NCBI GenBank assembly: GCA_016802295.1
Contig: JAESIW010000020.1
Location: 1,318,245 to 1,382,244, forward strand
Direction of reading: 5' to 3'
Length of the DNA stretch: 64,000 bases
Source: Brachionus rotundiformis
Lineage: Eukaryota; Rotifera; Eurotatoria; Ploima; Brachionidae
The notes under the pieces were generated by a model. It made no database searches and was not told the DNA's origin. It saw only the letters and a program-made list of their open reading frames with translations. Positions 23,086 to 35,309 of this stretch are shown one piece after another. The position numbers and the translations under genes are program-made. Numbering within the stretch: the first letter of the stretch is position 1; each line of letters begins with the position of its first letter.

Positions 23086-25205
23086 ATGCCGCACGGACCA
23101 AATTTTAAGACATTTGGTAAAAACAAATTCACTCAATTTCATTTGTCAACATTTGTCCTTACTTTTTTGAGGTAACAGGAAGAAATTAAACAAAAAAATT
23201 AAATATTTTTTTTTAAGTTATTCTTTATTTCATGCCTCTCGTAAAACATTCAGCAACGTTAAGGCTACCATTTCCGAAGAATGGATGCCAAGTTGTGACA
23301 ACTCCAATACATCCTGTGAATTATTAAAACCTGACAACATTTGGAATGATCACACGTTTTTCCATGACCAATCAGACTCAAAAATTTTTCTTGGCATCCT
23401 TGATGCCACTTTCTTGGCAGCATATTCAATAGTAAAATACAAATTTTTTTAAAATAAAGATTAACAATTATGTTCTTAACACAAAAGGGCCTTTTCATCA
23501 GTGGTATTCTTGGTGATCGATTCGATTTGCGACTAGTTCTTTTTTGTGGAATGACATTATCTTCAATTTGCATGTTTTTATTTGGAGTATTAACCGAATG
23601 GTTGCTAATCTACAACAAACTATGGTATTTAACATTCTGGATCCTCAATGGTTTTGCTCAATCAACAGGGTGGCCAGCAGTGGTAGCTGTTATGGGAAAT
23701 TGGTTTCCCAAATCAGGGTAAAAGAAATCAATCAATAGTTTTAAGTTCTAATTAGAAATTTCTAGACGTGGTCTCATTTTTGGTATCTGGTCTGCAAATG
23801 CGAGTGTTGGCAACATTTTGGGAGCACTTATGGTTGCATCTATCCTCAATTATGGCTATCATGTAATTCTATCAGTTGATTTTACTTTTATTTTTTCAAT
23901 TATTGGTTGAAGTATGCTTTTCTGTTATCATCTGTGGTATTTTTTTCTGGTGCGACAATAGTTTTTTTTGGTTTGATCCCATCACCTAAAGATGTAGGGC
24001 TAGCTGATCCTGATGCGGAGCATAAAGACGAAGCGGCTGCATCAGACATAGAGGGTATTTTTACAAAAAATAATTATTATTTACTGTATCTATATTTTAA
24101 TGAAAACAATTTAATTCGATAAATTAGATAATAATTAAGCTTAAAACCCAAATTATTAAGTGAAAAAAATCAATCAAATTGAATTAGTTTAATTATTTTT
24201 AAATACAGTTAACATTTTTTTTTTAACCAAAAAATTTAATTCAAGAAATAAATTTAGAAAATATGGAACAGCCTTTGATTCAGCAGCCTAAGCCGATCGG
24301 ATTTTTTCAAGCATTATTTTTACCGGGTGTAATTATGGTAAAATCTTTGGTTAATTCTAACAAGTTAAAATAAATTTTGATAATTTTTTATTTAGTATTC
24401 TCTTTGTTATGCATGCTTAAAAATGGTCAACTATTCATTTTTGTTTTGGCTGCCATTTTATTTGACAAATAAATTTAAATGGACTGAGACAGTAGCTGAT
24501 CAGATATCTATTTGGTACGATATAGGAGGCATATTCGGTTTGTTTTGCTAAAAATGTCTTGAAAAATAAATTGTATATTTTTATTTAAAAATTAAGGCGG
24601 AATAATTGGAGGCTATATTTCAGATGTAATTAAAAAACGAAGTGTGGTCATTTTTACTTTATTGACATTGGCGTTGCCATCTTTGTACATTTTTAGCGGT
24701 AAATTTTGAATATTTAATCTAGAAAAATTATTTGATAATAATTTTTTATTTACTCATAGATTCATCTAACAACAAAATAATGAATGCTTTTCTAATGTCC
24801 ATAGTAGGATTCTTTATAGGAGGTGCTTCTAACATAATATCAGCGACAATTACAGCTGATCTCGGTAAACAAGGTCCAATTCAAGGTAACAAAGATGGCC
24901 TAGCAACAGTAACTGGAATTGTAGACGGAACTGGAAGTATCGGAGCTGCCCTTGGACAATTATTAGTTCCCTTAATTCAAGATAAATTTAATTGGTTCTA
25001 TGTTTTCTACTTTTTCATTATTTTGGTAAGATAAAAACTCAACTATACAATTTTATCTACTAATTAGTGTTTATAAAAGTGCATTTTGACAAATTTTTGT
25101 ATAGTACCATTATTTTTACGTGAGTCCAAAGAGCTTTATTATGAATATAAATCAAGAACAAGTTACAGTTATAGACCAGTGAATTCTGAAGTCGATGATG
25201 AATAG
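23086..25205 (+). CDS. SLC37A3: sugar-phosphate exchanger SLC37A3-like (MFS)
   Basis: Ten exons (23086..23171, 23218..23431, 23488..23717, 23766..23862, 23913..24054, 24246..24337, 24396..24537, 24597..24698, 24760..25025, 25080..25205) give 498 residues against 494 in human. Features closest to SLC37A3 rather than A1, A2 or A4: FHASRKTFSNVK near the N-terminus, GVLTEWLLIYNKLWY, QSTGWPAVVAVMGNWF, IWYDIGGIFGGIIGG and GIVDGTGSIGAALGQ. Twelve membrane helices are expected. SLC37A3 is lysosomal, acts with ATRAID, and releases bisphosphonates; its natural substrate is unsettled. Intron 5 (191 nt) is longer than the others. The exon 10 acceptor at 25079 was chosen because it restores the conserved PLFLRE. 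Confidence 0.95.
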
Positions 25206-26368
25206 TAAATTTTTTCCTGAGTAAAATATTTATATGTGTAAATACTTAAATAATTATTTATTAATAAAAATTCTATTAAATATATATTTTTATTTATTTT
25301 TTAAATTTATCAATTTTTTAAAAATTAATTTCGCTTCAAAAAATCATATTGTCCATAAACCATTTGATTAAGTATAAAATAAACTAAATGGAATTTTAGA
25401 AAATTTAATAATACTTCACATTTGCTTTAACAAAGCTTAAAACTTATCCATTTTTTTCTTAAAAAGGTACAAGTCCATAAAGATCAAATGCAAAATTAAG
25501 TTTCACAATATTTAGTTTCTCTAATTAATTAAATATTTAGCTACTTTTATTTACTTGATGTAATCAGATTAGCCTTTTCAACCATCTTAGTAAAAGGCCT
25601 TAACCAAATTTAAATTTTATCATAGAATAAATCATTACATCATTTTACCAATATATGGCATCGAGAATAAAAAATATTCGACTGTCATGAAAATCATCAA
25701 AAAAGTAATTTTTTTGGGATCTGGTTAATTTTTTAAGACAGCCTCGATTCTAAATTGAAATTTGAAAAAGTCAATTTTTTCAATAAATTTTGACAAAATT
25801 GATATATGTTATCTTGGTATATAAATAAGTCAGAAAAAAGTATTTGAATAGGCCTGGTACCTAAAACAGGTATCACTTTATTCTTTTCAATTTCTTTTTG
25901 GATAAATTTTTATAAAAACTGTTAAATTATATATGGGGATGTATTTAATTTGATACCGAATGCACGGAGTTTTTCGCTAAATGAAAATTACAATCCTAGA
26001 AAAATTTGATAATTCAAAAGTTTTTCTCAATTTAACAAATAAATATTATCAAGAGAGTTAGAATTACTAAAATTAGCTCAAAACGAGCACATTTTGGAAA
26101 GAATAAAAAAAATAGAATCACGAGGTTTTTTATTTCAAAACCTTTGGTAAAAAGTTTTGTTAATTCAAATTCCAGTTGCTAAAATAATATTAATTAATTA
26201 AAAATTGTTTAAATAAATGTTTAAATGATCAATAAAATTGTTAAAACATAATTAAAAAAAAAACATCTATAGTTTTACTAAGAATAATTTCCTTTATATC
26301 AATGGATTCTCCACAAATTTTAAAGAGGACACAGCTTTTTAAAAAATTATCTGACCAAAATTTTTAGC
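25206..26368. other. intergenic between convergent genes
   Basis: 1.16 kb between the stop of SLC37A3 and the stop of the unrecognised minus-strand gene. No coding signal. Nothing beyond 3' UTR sequence is evident. Confidence 0.55.
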
Positions 26369-27161
26369 CTAAACACTTTTATATCTTTTCTTTAATTGGT
26401 GACGATCTTGTCTCAACGAATTCATTGCATTATTCCATGCTGATTTTATTGAAAGTGGAAAAGGAGAAAATAATTTCACTACTTTTCCTTTACAAAAAAT
26501 GATTAGCTGAGTGAAAAAAATTACACTAATATTACTTTTAATTTTATACATTTCCTTCACGTCCAGTTCTCGGACTTGATGTTCAGCTAGAAATTTCGGA
26601 CCAAACTTTTTATTCACCTCATACTTGACCCTCTTGTTGAACAATCTTTGAATTTCTCTGTGATCCTGTTCGATTGCTTGGGAATCACAGGACATATCAG
26701 ACTTGATTTCATCACCATTAACCGCAGTTTTGGAATCAGATAATTTTATCTTTGATGAACAACCTGATTGAGTAGCGCAATCTTTTTTGTCAACTGTTTT
26801 GCTGGTAATTTCTTCTAAGTCAGCATTTTTACTCGTCTGCTCACTCGAGACAAAGTCAGCCTGGAATTTTTTCAACTGGTCGATACTTTTCTCCAAAACA
26901 ATGCATTTTTCAGTCAAAAATTCCACCATCTTTTCCAGATTTCCATTCCTTATGCTTACAAGATCATACTTTTAATATAGAGATAACTTTTTTTCAAATG
27001 ATAAAACAAATTAAAACTTTTTTTTCAAGCTGGCGAACCGATTCCACAGTTTCTATCTGAGATATTAAAATATAGCCAAAAAACTCTTGTGTTTCATAAG
27101 AAACCTTTATACCCGGGTCAGAAATAGCACTGTTGATTTGATTAGTATAGTTTTCAAACAT
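26369..27161 (-). CDS. unrecognised 231-residue coiled-coil protein
   Basis: Three exons (27161..27018, 26968..26536, 26487..26369) give 231 residues. I do not recognise the family. Residues about 35-90 (ISQIETVESVRQLEKK; NLEKMVEFLTEKC; LEKSIDQLKKFQ) have heptad-like spacing and probably form a coiled coil. Residues 90-145 are polar and probably disordered. The C-terminal 80 residues are basic and helical (QRLFNKRVKYEVNKKFGPKF; SLRQDRHQLKKRYKSV). The last intron (26488..26535) is 48 nt and stays open in frame, so a naive ORF reads through it. I treat it as an intron because it has GTAATA and TTTGTAAAG ends and the standard length. No signal peptide or membrane segment. Confidence 0.6.
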
Positions 27162-28285
27162 GATTTATCTATTAATTGATTTTTAAATTTTGAAAAGTAA
27201 ATTAAGATTTTAATGACTATTGAAAATTTGGAAATTTTAAAAAGCCGAAAACCACTTCTAAATGAAGAAGTGATGCTGTATTCAAGTTTTAAGTAAGAGA
27301 TGCGCTTTAAATCAGTTTTTAAATCGTTTCTTTTGCTACTTAATGTTTTAAACATTTATTAGATGATTTGTTTAAAATAAAAATTAAAATTTTAATTGGT
27401 TGAATTTTTTCTAAATTGATTTTTCCAAAAATTTATTTTCTAAATTTTTAAACTTTATAAAAACATGTGCTTAATAAAAATTAATGGTGGATGAAAGCGC
27501 GTCCAATTTAATCAAAGAATTAGATTGATCAAAAGGAAATTATTAAATTAAATTTAGTTTTTATTGTATGAAATTAATTGTTCTTAAACTTTAATTATTA
27601 ACATTTATGTCTCTTTAATGAGTTTGTCATCAATCAATTCAGGGTGATAAAATTAATTTAATTAGTTAAAAAAATATTTTTTAATAATAAATATGAAAAT
27701 TTTGGTGCTGTGTCTTGAAGGTAATCCATATTTCGATACAGCAAGGCTCGGTTTATAACAATTTGAAATTTCAATAATCAATTTTTATAAAAGATTTTTC
27801 TTACATAAACTAAAATACTTAAAAAAAAATATTTTTAGTATTTTTCATAGGAAAAAAATGAGTAATAAACAAGTAAGCAGGAATAATTTTAATAAAATAT
27901 AATTATTAAAATCAAGAATTGATTGATTAGAATATTAAAAAAGAGTTTATTTGGTTTTTTATTTGAGTTACTTTTAATATGACTGATATGATATGTTACA
28001 ATCAAATAATTACTTTACAAAATTTATAAACATAAGCGCTATTTTATATTTACTTGAAAAGATTAGAATTGGAAAAGTTTTAAATTTTGATTATTTAAAA
28101 AAAAATAGTTTTATTTGTGAAAATAGATTTAATAAAGTTAAGTTAGTTCTACAATTAAACTCATGGTTTTTGAAAAAAAATTAAACCCGGTATCCAATGG
28201 ATATAAAAAATTTCTTACATTTTTCTTACATTTTAATTTTGAATTTAAATTCATATTTTATTTTAAAATAACAAAATTGAATAAA
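27162..28285. other. divergent spacer upstream of HYLS1
   Basis: AT-rich. Two short ATG-started bits followed by GT donors (near 27693 and 27858) could be 5' exons of HYLS1 or chance. No complete gene is supported. Confidence 0.4.
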
Positions 28286-29347
28286 ATGAATAGCTCAAAT
28301 GTGAGCCACTTTACCGACGAAGAGATAAAAGAGCAGCTTAACATTCTTGGTTTCAAAAATATTCCACGAGATAAATTCGAGCTTTTCAAGCGTGATTTGG
28401 AAAAGCTTATTAACAGCGAAAATTCAGGTGATTCCTCGCTAAGCTTTACCGAATCACACAATCCTTTGCAATGTAGCTACCAGAATGAACTTAATCGCAA
28501 AAAAGTCACTTTTCCATATGAAAAAACCTTATCAGTAACATCACCAAAAAATTTAAATGATACCGAAAATACTGAGAATACTGAAAACGATTTAAGCTTT
28601 GTTTCTGTCACTACCACAAATTCGGTTGTTGACAACAAAGTGATAAAAAGAAAGATAATTAGGTAAGTCAGTGATTTTTAGTGGAATTTTATTTTAATTT
28701 ATAAAAAAGAAAACAAAACCAGCCAGAAACTTATAAAAATAATATGGAAGATATAACTAATAATTTAAAGAAAATCAATTTTGGTGATGAAGACACTCAG
28801 AATGAAGACAATGACCAAACACTGGATGAATCGAAAGAAACCTCAGAACTAGAAGCTAGTGATCTGGAATACTATTCAGATGATGAACAAAGCGTTAAAA
28901 TGGTACTTATTAAAAAATATATTCCTTTATTATTTTATCTAATTTAAAATAGAATGATTTTTATCCATCAGTCAACTATCCAGTTAAGTCATGTAAGATG
29001 TTAGCTAATAATTTTTATAGTTTTTATAAAATATTTGACTAGTTATCCGATGCCAGTCTGCTTTGTCTTTGAGATCGAACGATTTAAGGCAAAATTTAAA
29101 ATCAAATCCTGTTAAAAAGTACCAAGATTATCAAAAAATATGGAACAGACACAAAGTTCCGGGAGAAAAAAAACATAATGATCTAAGATGGTCGATAAGA
29201 GAACAAATGCTACAGAAAGATGTTGTTGTTAAACGAAGACCAAAATCACACAAGCCCAATACGTACACTGTGCCAACTGAGAAAAAAAGACAACAATTAC
29301 GCTGGCTAGTGCGCAGCGCCATGGCTAATCCAGTAGATGTTTTATAG
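28286..29347 (+). CDS. HYLS1: centriolar/ciliogenesis protein HYLS1
   Basis: Four exons (28286..28662, 28710..28902, 28953..28992, 29043..29347) give 304 residues against 299 in human. The N-terminus has the conserved FTDEEIKEQLNILGFKNIPR motif shared by HYLS-1 proteins. KRKIIRKQ corresponds to human KRKVLRRK. The C-terminal HYLS1 box is clear: WNRHKVPGEKKHNDLRW, SIREQML, TYTVPTEKKRQQLRW and LVRSAMAN. HYLS-1 is built into centrioles and is needed for them to act as basal bodies. Middle residues are acidic and low-complexity. The acceptor at 28709 was preferred over nearby AGs because only it keeps frame. The gene ends 71 bp from the stop of the next, opposite-strand gene. Confidence 0.93.
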
Positions 29348-29418
29348 AATGTTTTGTATTTTTTTTTATAAAATTTATTAATTCACAATTTTTATTACAA
29401 ATATTAATAAATTTTTGT

Positions 29419-30734
29419 CTACTTATTATTTTGTAGCATTGTTTCATTTATTAAATCTTGCAAAATTTCATCTAAAGTTTTTATTTTTTTCGTGCTCATG
29501 GTTGTATCTGAACCATTTGAACTAACCTCTTTGGGTTTTGGAGCACTAGTTTGACTGGTCATGGCTAGTTTAGTTGTAGATTTTGGCTCAATTTCAAAAG
29601 AAGAATCATCGATTGTTTTTTCGGAGGAAACTTTTCTGGTTGTGCTTTGGATGACCATTTCTTTTAATTGTAATCCTTCGCCATTCACTGATTTATCATT
29701 AAATTTCTCGTTTTTTAGATATTTTTCTTGATAATGCTCGCCGCTAAACTCATAGCTATTCTTATAATGTTCGTAATAGGGTTCAGATGGTTCAAAATTG
29801 AACAATTGGTGACCATATTCTAATGTGTAAAAATATGGATCATATGCAAAAGAAGTAGTTGGTTTTTGGATAAAAAATTGAGGCAAAATTTCTTCTTCAG
29901 CAGTTTTATCACTCTTTTTTGATAACTTTTTGGCTTCAGTGTCTCTTAATACTGTTTTGTTTGCTGATAATTGTAGACTGACGAATATTTCACCTTCAAT
30001 TGCATCTAAATTTTTTTCCAAATTAAAAATATAATAAAAACTCATTAAAAAATACAAACCTGAGATTTTTGGAATAAGATTTTTATTATTTAATTTAGAA
30101 TCTTGACTTATTTCTAAATTCTTGTAAAAATTATCTTCATTTAAAGTTTTAGCTAAGCTATTTCTAAATTGTTTTATTGTTTTTTTTGGCATTACCAATG
30201 TTTTAAATGTATAGCTGACATTAACGAAATCGTTATCTCTTTGAAGAAAAAATTTTTTTATCTTTTCTATAACAAATTAGCAACAATCTTACATGTTCGG
30301 TACCAACCGAATGTTGTAAATACTCTTAAAATTTTTGCTTAATTTTGACTTTAAATGATCTTCAAGTTTTGTTTCTATAAAAATTTTTTCTATCTCCAAA
30401 AGATCTTTTTGAGCTTTGGTTCTATTAGATTTTGGCAAACGCAATATATTCAAGAGTTGGGTATTCTCAATTTGGAACGCATCTTGAACATCAATCGAAA
30501 AATCACTGTTTCGTAGTTGATCAACTTTTCTAAAAAAACTTTCTTGATAAAAAAAATTATCTTTCATTTAAAAAATAGATTTATTTTTATCATACTCATG
30601 AGAGTAAGTCCAATTATACCACCAATTGCTAGTAACAAAATAAATACAACAAATATAACAAATCCAATTAGACCTTTTGTTTCAGATGAAGTCCTTTTTA
30701 AAAATTTATAAAGATTCCAAATTTTTGTTGACAT
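29419..30734 (-). CDS. single-pass membrane protein with SEA-like domain, paralogue 1
   Basis: Exons 30734..30596, 30560..30293, 30238..30060 and 30005..29419 give 390 residues. An in-frame upstream ATG at 30815 would add 27. A short basic N-terminus is followed by a membrane helix at about 20-45 (GLIGFVIFVVFILLLAIGGI), so this is a type II protein. Residues about 66-200 resemble a SEA-type fold: DFSIDVQDAFQIENTQLL, then IYNIRLVP, then DNDFVNVSYTFKT, with a helix KKTIKQFRNSLAKTL. The tail is Tyr/Phe-rich (FAYDPYFYTLEYGHQLF), then Ser/Thr/Lys-rich. Exon 3 (179 nt) has the same length and phases as exon 5 of paralogue 2. Function unknown. It resembles mucin-like or matrix-anchored membrane proteins. 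Confidence 0.75.
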
Positions 30735-30885
30735 TTTACTTTTTGGAACAAAAAAACAATACAAAAATTTTAAATTTTGATAACTTTTTGAAAAGGTCCA
30801 AAATTTGTTCCACAAAATTTGTCAGCTGATGCAAAGTATGCATCGACCAAATTTAATCGCTGCAAAAAACTGTATAGATTAATTT

Positions 30886-30905
30886 AAAACACAACGTTGT
30901 GTTTT
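30886..30905. promoter_or_regulatory. perfect 20-bp palindrome upstream of the membrane protein gene
   Basis: AAAACACAACGTTGTGTTTT is its own reverse complement. It lies about 150 bp upstream of the start codon of the minus-strand paralogue 1 (about 70 bp from the alternative ATG). Its core AACGTTGTGTT recurs at 32018-32028. CAGCTGAT stands on both sides, near 30823 and 30918. A dimeric transcription-factor site is plausible. Confidence 0.4.
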
Positions 30906-33075
30906 GCGAGCTTGCAGCTGATACATTTTGCGAAACGAGTGGATGTGGATGGATCTTTTCAAAAAAAGTTATCTAAGTTTAAAATATTTGTATTTTTTTT
31001 GTTCCAAAATTTACAATTCAAATTTTTTTATCAAATTACTTAGCCGAAAAGAATGGTAAATGACTGAAAAGGTTCAAAAATTTGGATTTTTTCTTCGGAT
31101 CTGATTGATATGTATAGTATGGTGGGTACGATACATACTGGCTATTCATCACAAATAATCATAAAATTTTATCTAAAATAAAATTTATTAATTTTAAAAT
31201 AAATGAAATATAAATTTAAATTGGCTTTGTTTTATTTTTCAATGTTCTTTTTTAATGGTTGTGACTTAACCTAAAATAATTTTTACAAGTTTGTTAAAGA
31301 AAATTTTTGTAATTTATTTAAAACTAAAGCCTAATGATTTTTTATTTATACAAGATCTAATTAGTCAGAAAAAATAACTATCAGTGACCATTCGACATTG
31401 TGTAATAATTAAATTTAGGACAGCGTGATCAAATAAAGGAAAATATTTGGTAATTAAAGCTTTTTAAATTCGTTTAAATTAAAATTCAAATGTAACTTGT
31501 TAAAAAAGAACTTCTTTTAAATTATTTTGATGTGAGACCAGAAAGCTCTGTAAAAAAAGATTCTTTTTTTTATGGAAAGATTGAATTTAAGGGAATATTA
31601 AAGAATTAACTGTTCACCATTGGACATTTTATCTTTTATTCTATTTTTTTTATTAAAAAACTCTGAGTCGAAATATCAACTTAAGTAAGAATTCATGACA
31701 AAATTTATAAAAATGTAACACTGGGCTGAACAATGCTTAAAAATAAAATAAAACTTACCCTTGATGATTATTCTATTTTTATTTCGAAATGTAAAATCTA
31801 GTTCGCTAATGAAACTAACCTAGCATTAAACTTAACTAAAAATATATTTTTTAATATTGTTAGTTTGATTAACTATATTTGAAAAATTGAAAATCAGTAT
31901 GCTAAATGCTCGCTTTAAGTTCTTTTGAATTTTATTGTTAAAATTTAAATTTTGTCACCGTGTTTCCTGTTATATTTTTATCACAAAGAACTTAGTTTGA
32001 GTATTTCTGCACAATAAAACGTTGTGTTCAAACAATTATTTAATAATAATTTATGATTAATTATTAACTAATTATTAATAAGTTAATTAATAATTTTATT
32101 TCATTCTAAATTATCTTTTTTAATATTTAATATTTCTATTCAAATTTAAACTATGAACATTAATTATTCATTAATTTTAAAGTTAATTAATTTAATATCA
32201 CCTTATTTCGATTCTAACTTTTATATTACTAATTGTATTTACAAAATGATAGCGTGATTTTGAAAGTTTTAACTTAAATTTTTGCTTCCTTATTTTGTAA
32301 TAAACGTTTATTCAGAAAGTGATTCAGGTAAAATCACTCAGAGTAAAAAATGGTATAATATCTTTGATAAAAGTCAAAATTCAAATTCTAATAATGAGAT
32401 TTATTAAAAGATTTAAAGTTTTTTTTCTTCTATCTTACTTGGACAATAAGTATTCGAAAAGCTTTAATTTTAAATATTTCTTAAATAAAATTTTCAACAT
32501 TTTAAAAAAATTAAATTATTACAACTTGCTTTATTATAAAAAATATGAAAAAAAAATATGCTTGAAAAATTCAAAAAGCTTGGCAAATTTGATGGATAAA
32601 AAGTAAACCATATGGATCATTAGGTAAAATTTAGTTTTTCATGATTATCAATAATTATTTCTAATCTATAAAGTTATTAATTTCAACTTACGTTCTTATG
32701 CTCTCCAACTTATAACCAGAACAATATATTCTTAAATTGGTTTTTCAATATTAATTACACTTTCAAGAAATCAGCTTCCAAATTCAAATTTTTACCACAT
32801 ATGGTATATTTTTTTCAAATCAGATGTAACTTTTAACTTAATTTAATTTTAAGATTGATACTAATTAAATTAAATTTTAAAATACAGATGATTTCCATAC
32901 ATGCCTGAAAGTTAAGTCAAATGAGAAGTAAAAATAAAAATTAATTTTTGAAATTTTTATCTTAATTTCTTGCAATAAAAACAGAACATTTTTAGTAATT
33001 TTTTCATAAGATTATTATTGAAAAAAAAAATAACATTTTATAAATTGTGACAAATAGAAAATGCACTAGATTTTA
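30906..33075. other. spacer between the two SEA-like paralogues
   Basis: 2.2 kb of AT-rich DNA. The proximal part (30906-31160) is less AT-rich and belongs to the upstream region of paralogue 1. A second AACGTTGTGTT lies at 32018-32028. A Lys/Leu/Phe-rich 95-codon ORF at 32319-32606 has the composition of random AT-rich DNA and is not called. Confidence 0.5.
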
Positions 33076-34789
33076 TTAATTTTTTAGTTTTTCTAAAGCT
33101 TCTTTAGTCGATGAACTTGTTTTCATCAGTTTGGCAATTTTTTCCGGTTCATCAGCCAACTTTTTCAATTTTATTGCAATTTCGTCATTTAAATCCATGG
33201 TATTTTTCTTTCTTTTTTCATCATTTAGTTTGTCTTCTTGGTCTTTTAATTTTATCTCTTCCTTCTTGGTGTCTTTAACTTCTAATTTTTTGGTTGTTTC
33301 TTCCATCGAGTCTTCCATCGATTGATCAAGCTCACTTTCATTTACATCTTTAATTTCAGCACTGGCTTCCTTTTTACCTTGTAACTTAGACTCGGTACTA
33401 TTGGTACTGAGTTTTTCTGTTTCACTTTTCAATACCGTCTTTTCTTCCTTTAACTTGGACTTGTGTTTTTTTTTATGTTCAGGTTTTTTTTTTGGATATT
33501 TTTCCTTGGGTTTCTCATATTTTTCACTTTTTTCCTCATTTTTTTGTGAGTAATCTGGCTGATATTTTGGCTCTGAGTATTGACTATATTCCTGAGGATA
33601 CGAAGGCTCGGTGTATGGCTCTGGGTACGCCTGGTATTCATCAGGAGGATAGTTTGGCTCATAGTTGGGAAAATAAATTGGATACTTTTTGATATAATCA
33701 TCATCGTCCTTAATAAATTTTATCTTGCTGTAGCTTTGTATCAATTTTTGTTCCTCCGACAAATCGCTTATTTTCTTGTCCTTAATTCCAAAACCGATAG
33801 ACGATAGATCGTTTTTTAATGAAGACTTTGAATTGCTCAGCAAAATAGAGCTGTTTGACCGAAATTCTCCAACAACAGGATCTTAAAAAAATATTTAAAA
33901 TCTTAATAATCTTATAAAAAAAATTTAAAATTTTAAAAACCTGATAATTTTACATCATTTGTATTTCCATTTACTGATATAGTTGAATTAGTCAGACTTA
34001 ATTGGTTAAAATTTGTTTGGTCATTTATGATTGAGCTTAACTTATTTTTTAAGTTGATAATTTCTGTCTTGGCTAATGGTTTAGTCTTAATAGAATAGCT
34101 AATGTCAATACTCTGATCGCTTAATTTGTAGTTAAAAAGATTAAAAAGTTTAAAATTAATTAATAAATTGGTATTACGATTCAGGACTTAGCCTAATATT
34201 GTAAATTTTTTCAATATTAGGATCCAGAGATCTAAATCGAGCTGTTAATTGAGTCATTAAGTTATTAACTTCATTTGTCAAAGTAATATTTTGTTCCAAA
34301 GTTCGATTTTCTTCATTTGTCTGGGCCAAAATTCCGAACAAATTTTGATTCTGGAGCTTCAAACCATTGGTAACATCAATTGAAAAATCATCTTAAATTA
34401 AATTTATTATCTATTATTTAATTCTTTTAATTTTTCATTACTTTTATCCACGTCTTTTGCCAATGCTAAAATTTAAAAAATTTTATTATTTTAAAAGAAT
34501 ACAATTTTTAGAAAATTTACTTAAGTAGACCGGAATTAATCCAAGAGCAACAATTATCAAGGTAGCAAAAAAAAGAAATATACCAAAGCCGATTGCGCCT
34601 CTTGTTGACGTGGACCAACTTAAAATAAATCATTATTTTTAATTAAAAAACTGATTGGTAAAACCTTGAAGGAAGACATGGTAAATAACTGAACGCTTTC
34701 AGGAATCTAAAGGAGCATGACTTTTCATTTTGATAGCTTGAATAGGGTTGGTAAAACAATTCTGGATTAATACGCCTTTGATCATTCAT
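33076..34789 (-). CDS. single-pass membrane protein with SEA-like domain, paralogue 2
   Basis: Six exons (34789..34665, 34618..34521, 34465..34442, 34391..34178, 34119..33941, 33881..33076) give 481 residues. The membrane helix is at about 49-73 (AIGFGIFLFFATLIIVALGL). The domain at about 84-215 matches paralogue 1: DFSIDVTNGLKLQNQNLF, IEKIYNIRLSPES, DQSIDISYSIKT, TEIINLKNKLSSI. After it comes a Tyr/Pro-rich repeat of about 55 residues built from units like YPEPYTEPSYPQEYSQY, then a highly charged Lys/Glu tail of about 140 residues. The split-domain layout (helix, then strands around an IYNIRL core) recalls SEA domains, but no GSVVV cleavage site is visible. Function unknown; tandem on the same strand as paralogue 1. 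Confidence 0.75.
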
Positions 34790-35309
34790 ATCGGCCACAG
34801 CTGAACCAAAATTATTACCCTTAAATAAAAAAATAATATTTAAAAATTCATATTTTTTGATTGTTAATCAATCGGACCCCTTGTTGTATTATTTTCGGGT
34901 AATACATATAACTAGACTGCATCTGTTTTTGAACTAATTTCAATTCGATAAGTTTTTTATTTTTTATATCAAAATATTTGTTTATGCTTTATAAGGATCT
35001 TTTTATAAGTATTTTCATGGACTTGAATTATTTTAATAGTTAAAATGACATAATCATTTGAGATTTAAATGTAATCAGCGTTTTTATACAGAGACATCGA
35101 GGACATAATGATCTCTGTTTGGCATTGAATAGCCTCCTTAAGGGCAATTAAACAATTTTTTTCTAAATTCAAATCAGGCCACTTAAATATTAGAAAATAA
35201 TTCTAATTAAATTATTTTTGTAGAAATTTTTGTGTCAGCTATATAAATTCAAACATTTTGAATATTTTCACAATATTTAACATTAGTCTTATATCAACAG
35301 ATAAAAGTA
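34790..35309. other. upstream region of paralogue 2
   Basis: AT-rich, no coding call. The open frame of exon 1 continues a little upstream of its ATG to an AG at about 34822, so a further 5' exon cannot be excluded. Confidence 0.4.

Noticed and set aside
27107..27355. 82-codon minus-strand ORF overlapping the start of the coiled-coil gene
   Set aside because: Overlaps a better-supported exon in another frame and has random AT-rich composition.
32319..32606. 95-codon plus-strand ORF between the SEA-like paralogues
   Set aside because: Made almost only of K, L, I, F, N and S, as random AT-rich DNA gives; no introns, motifs or homology in sight.
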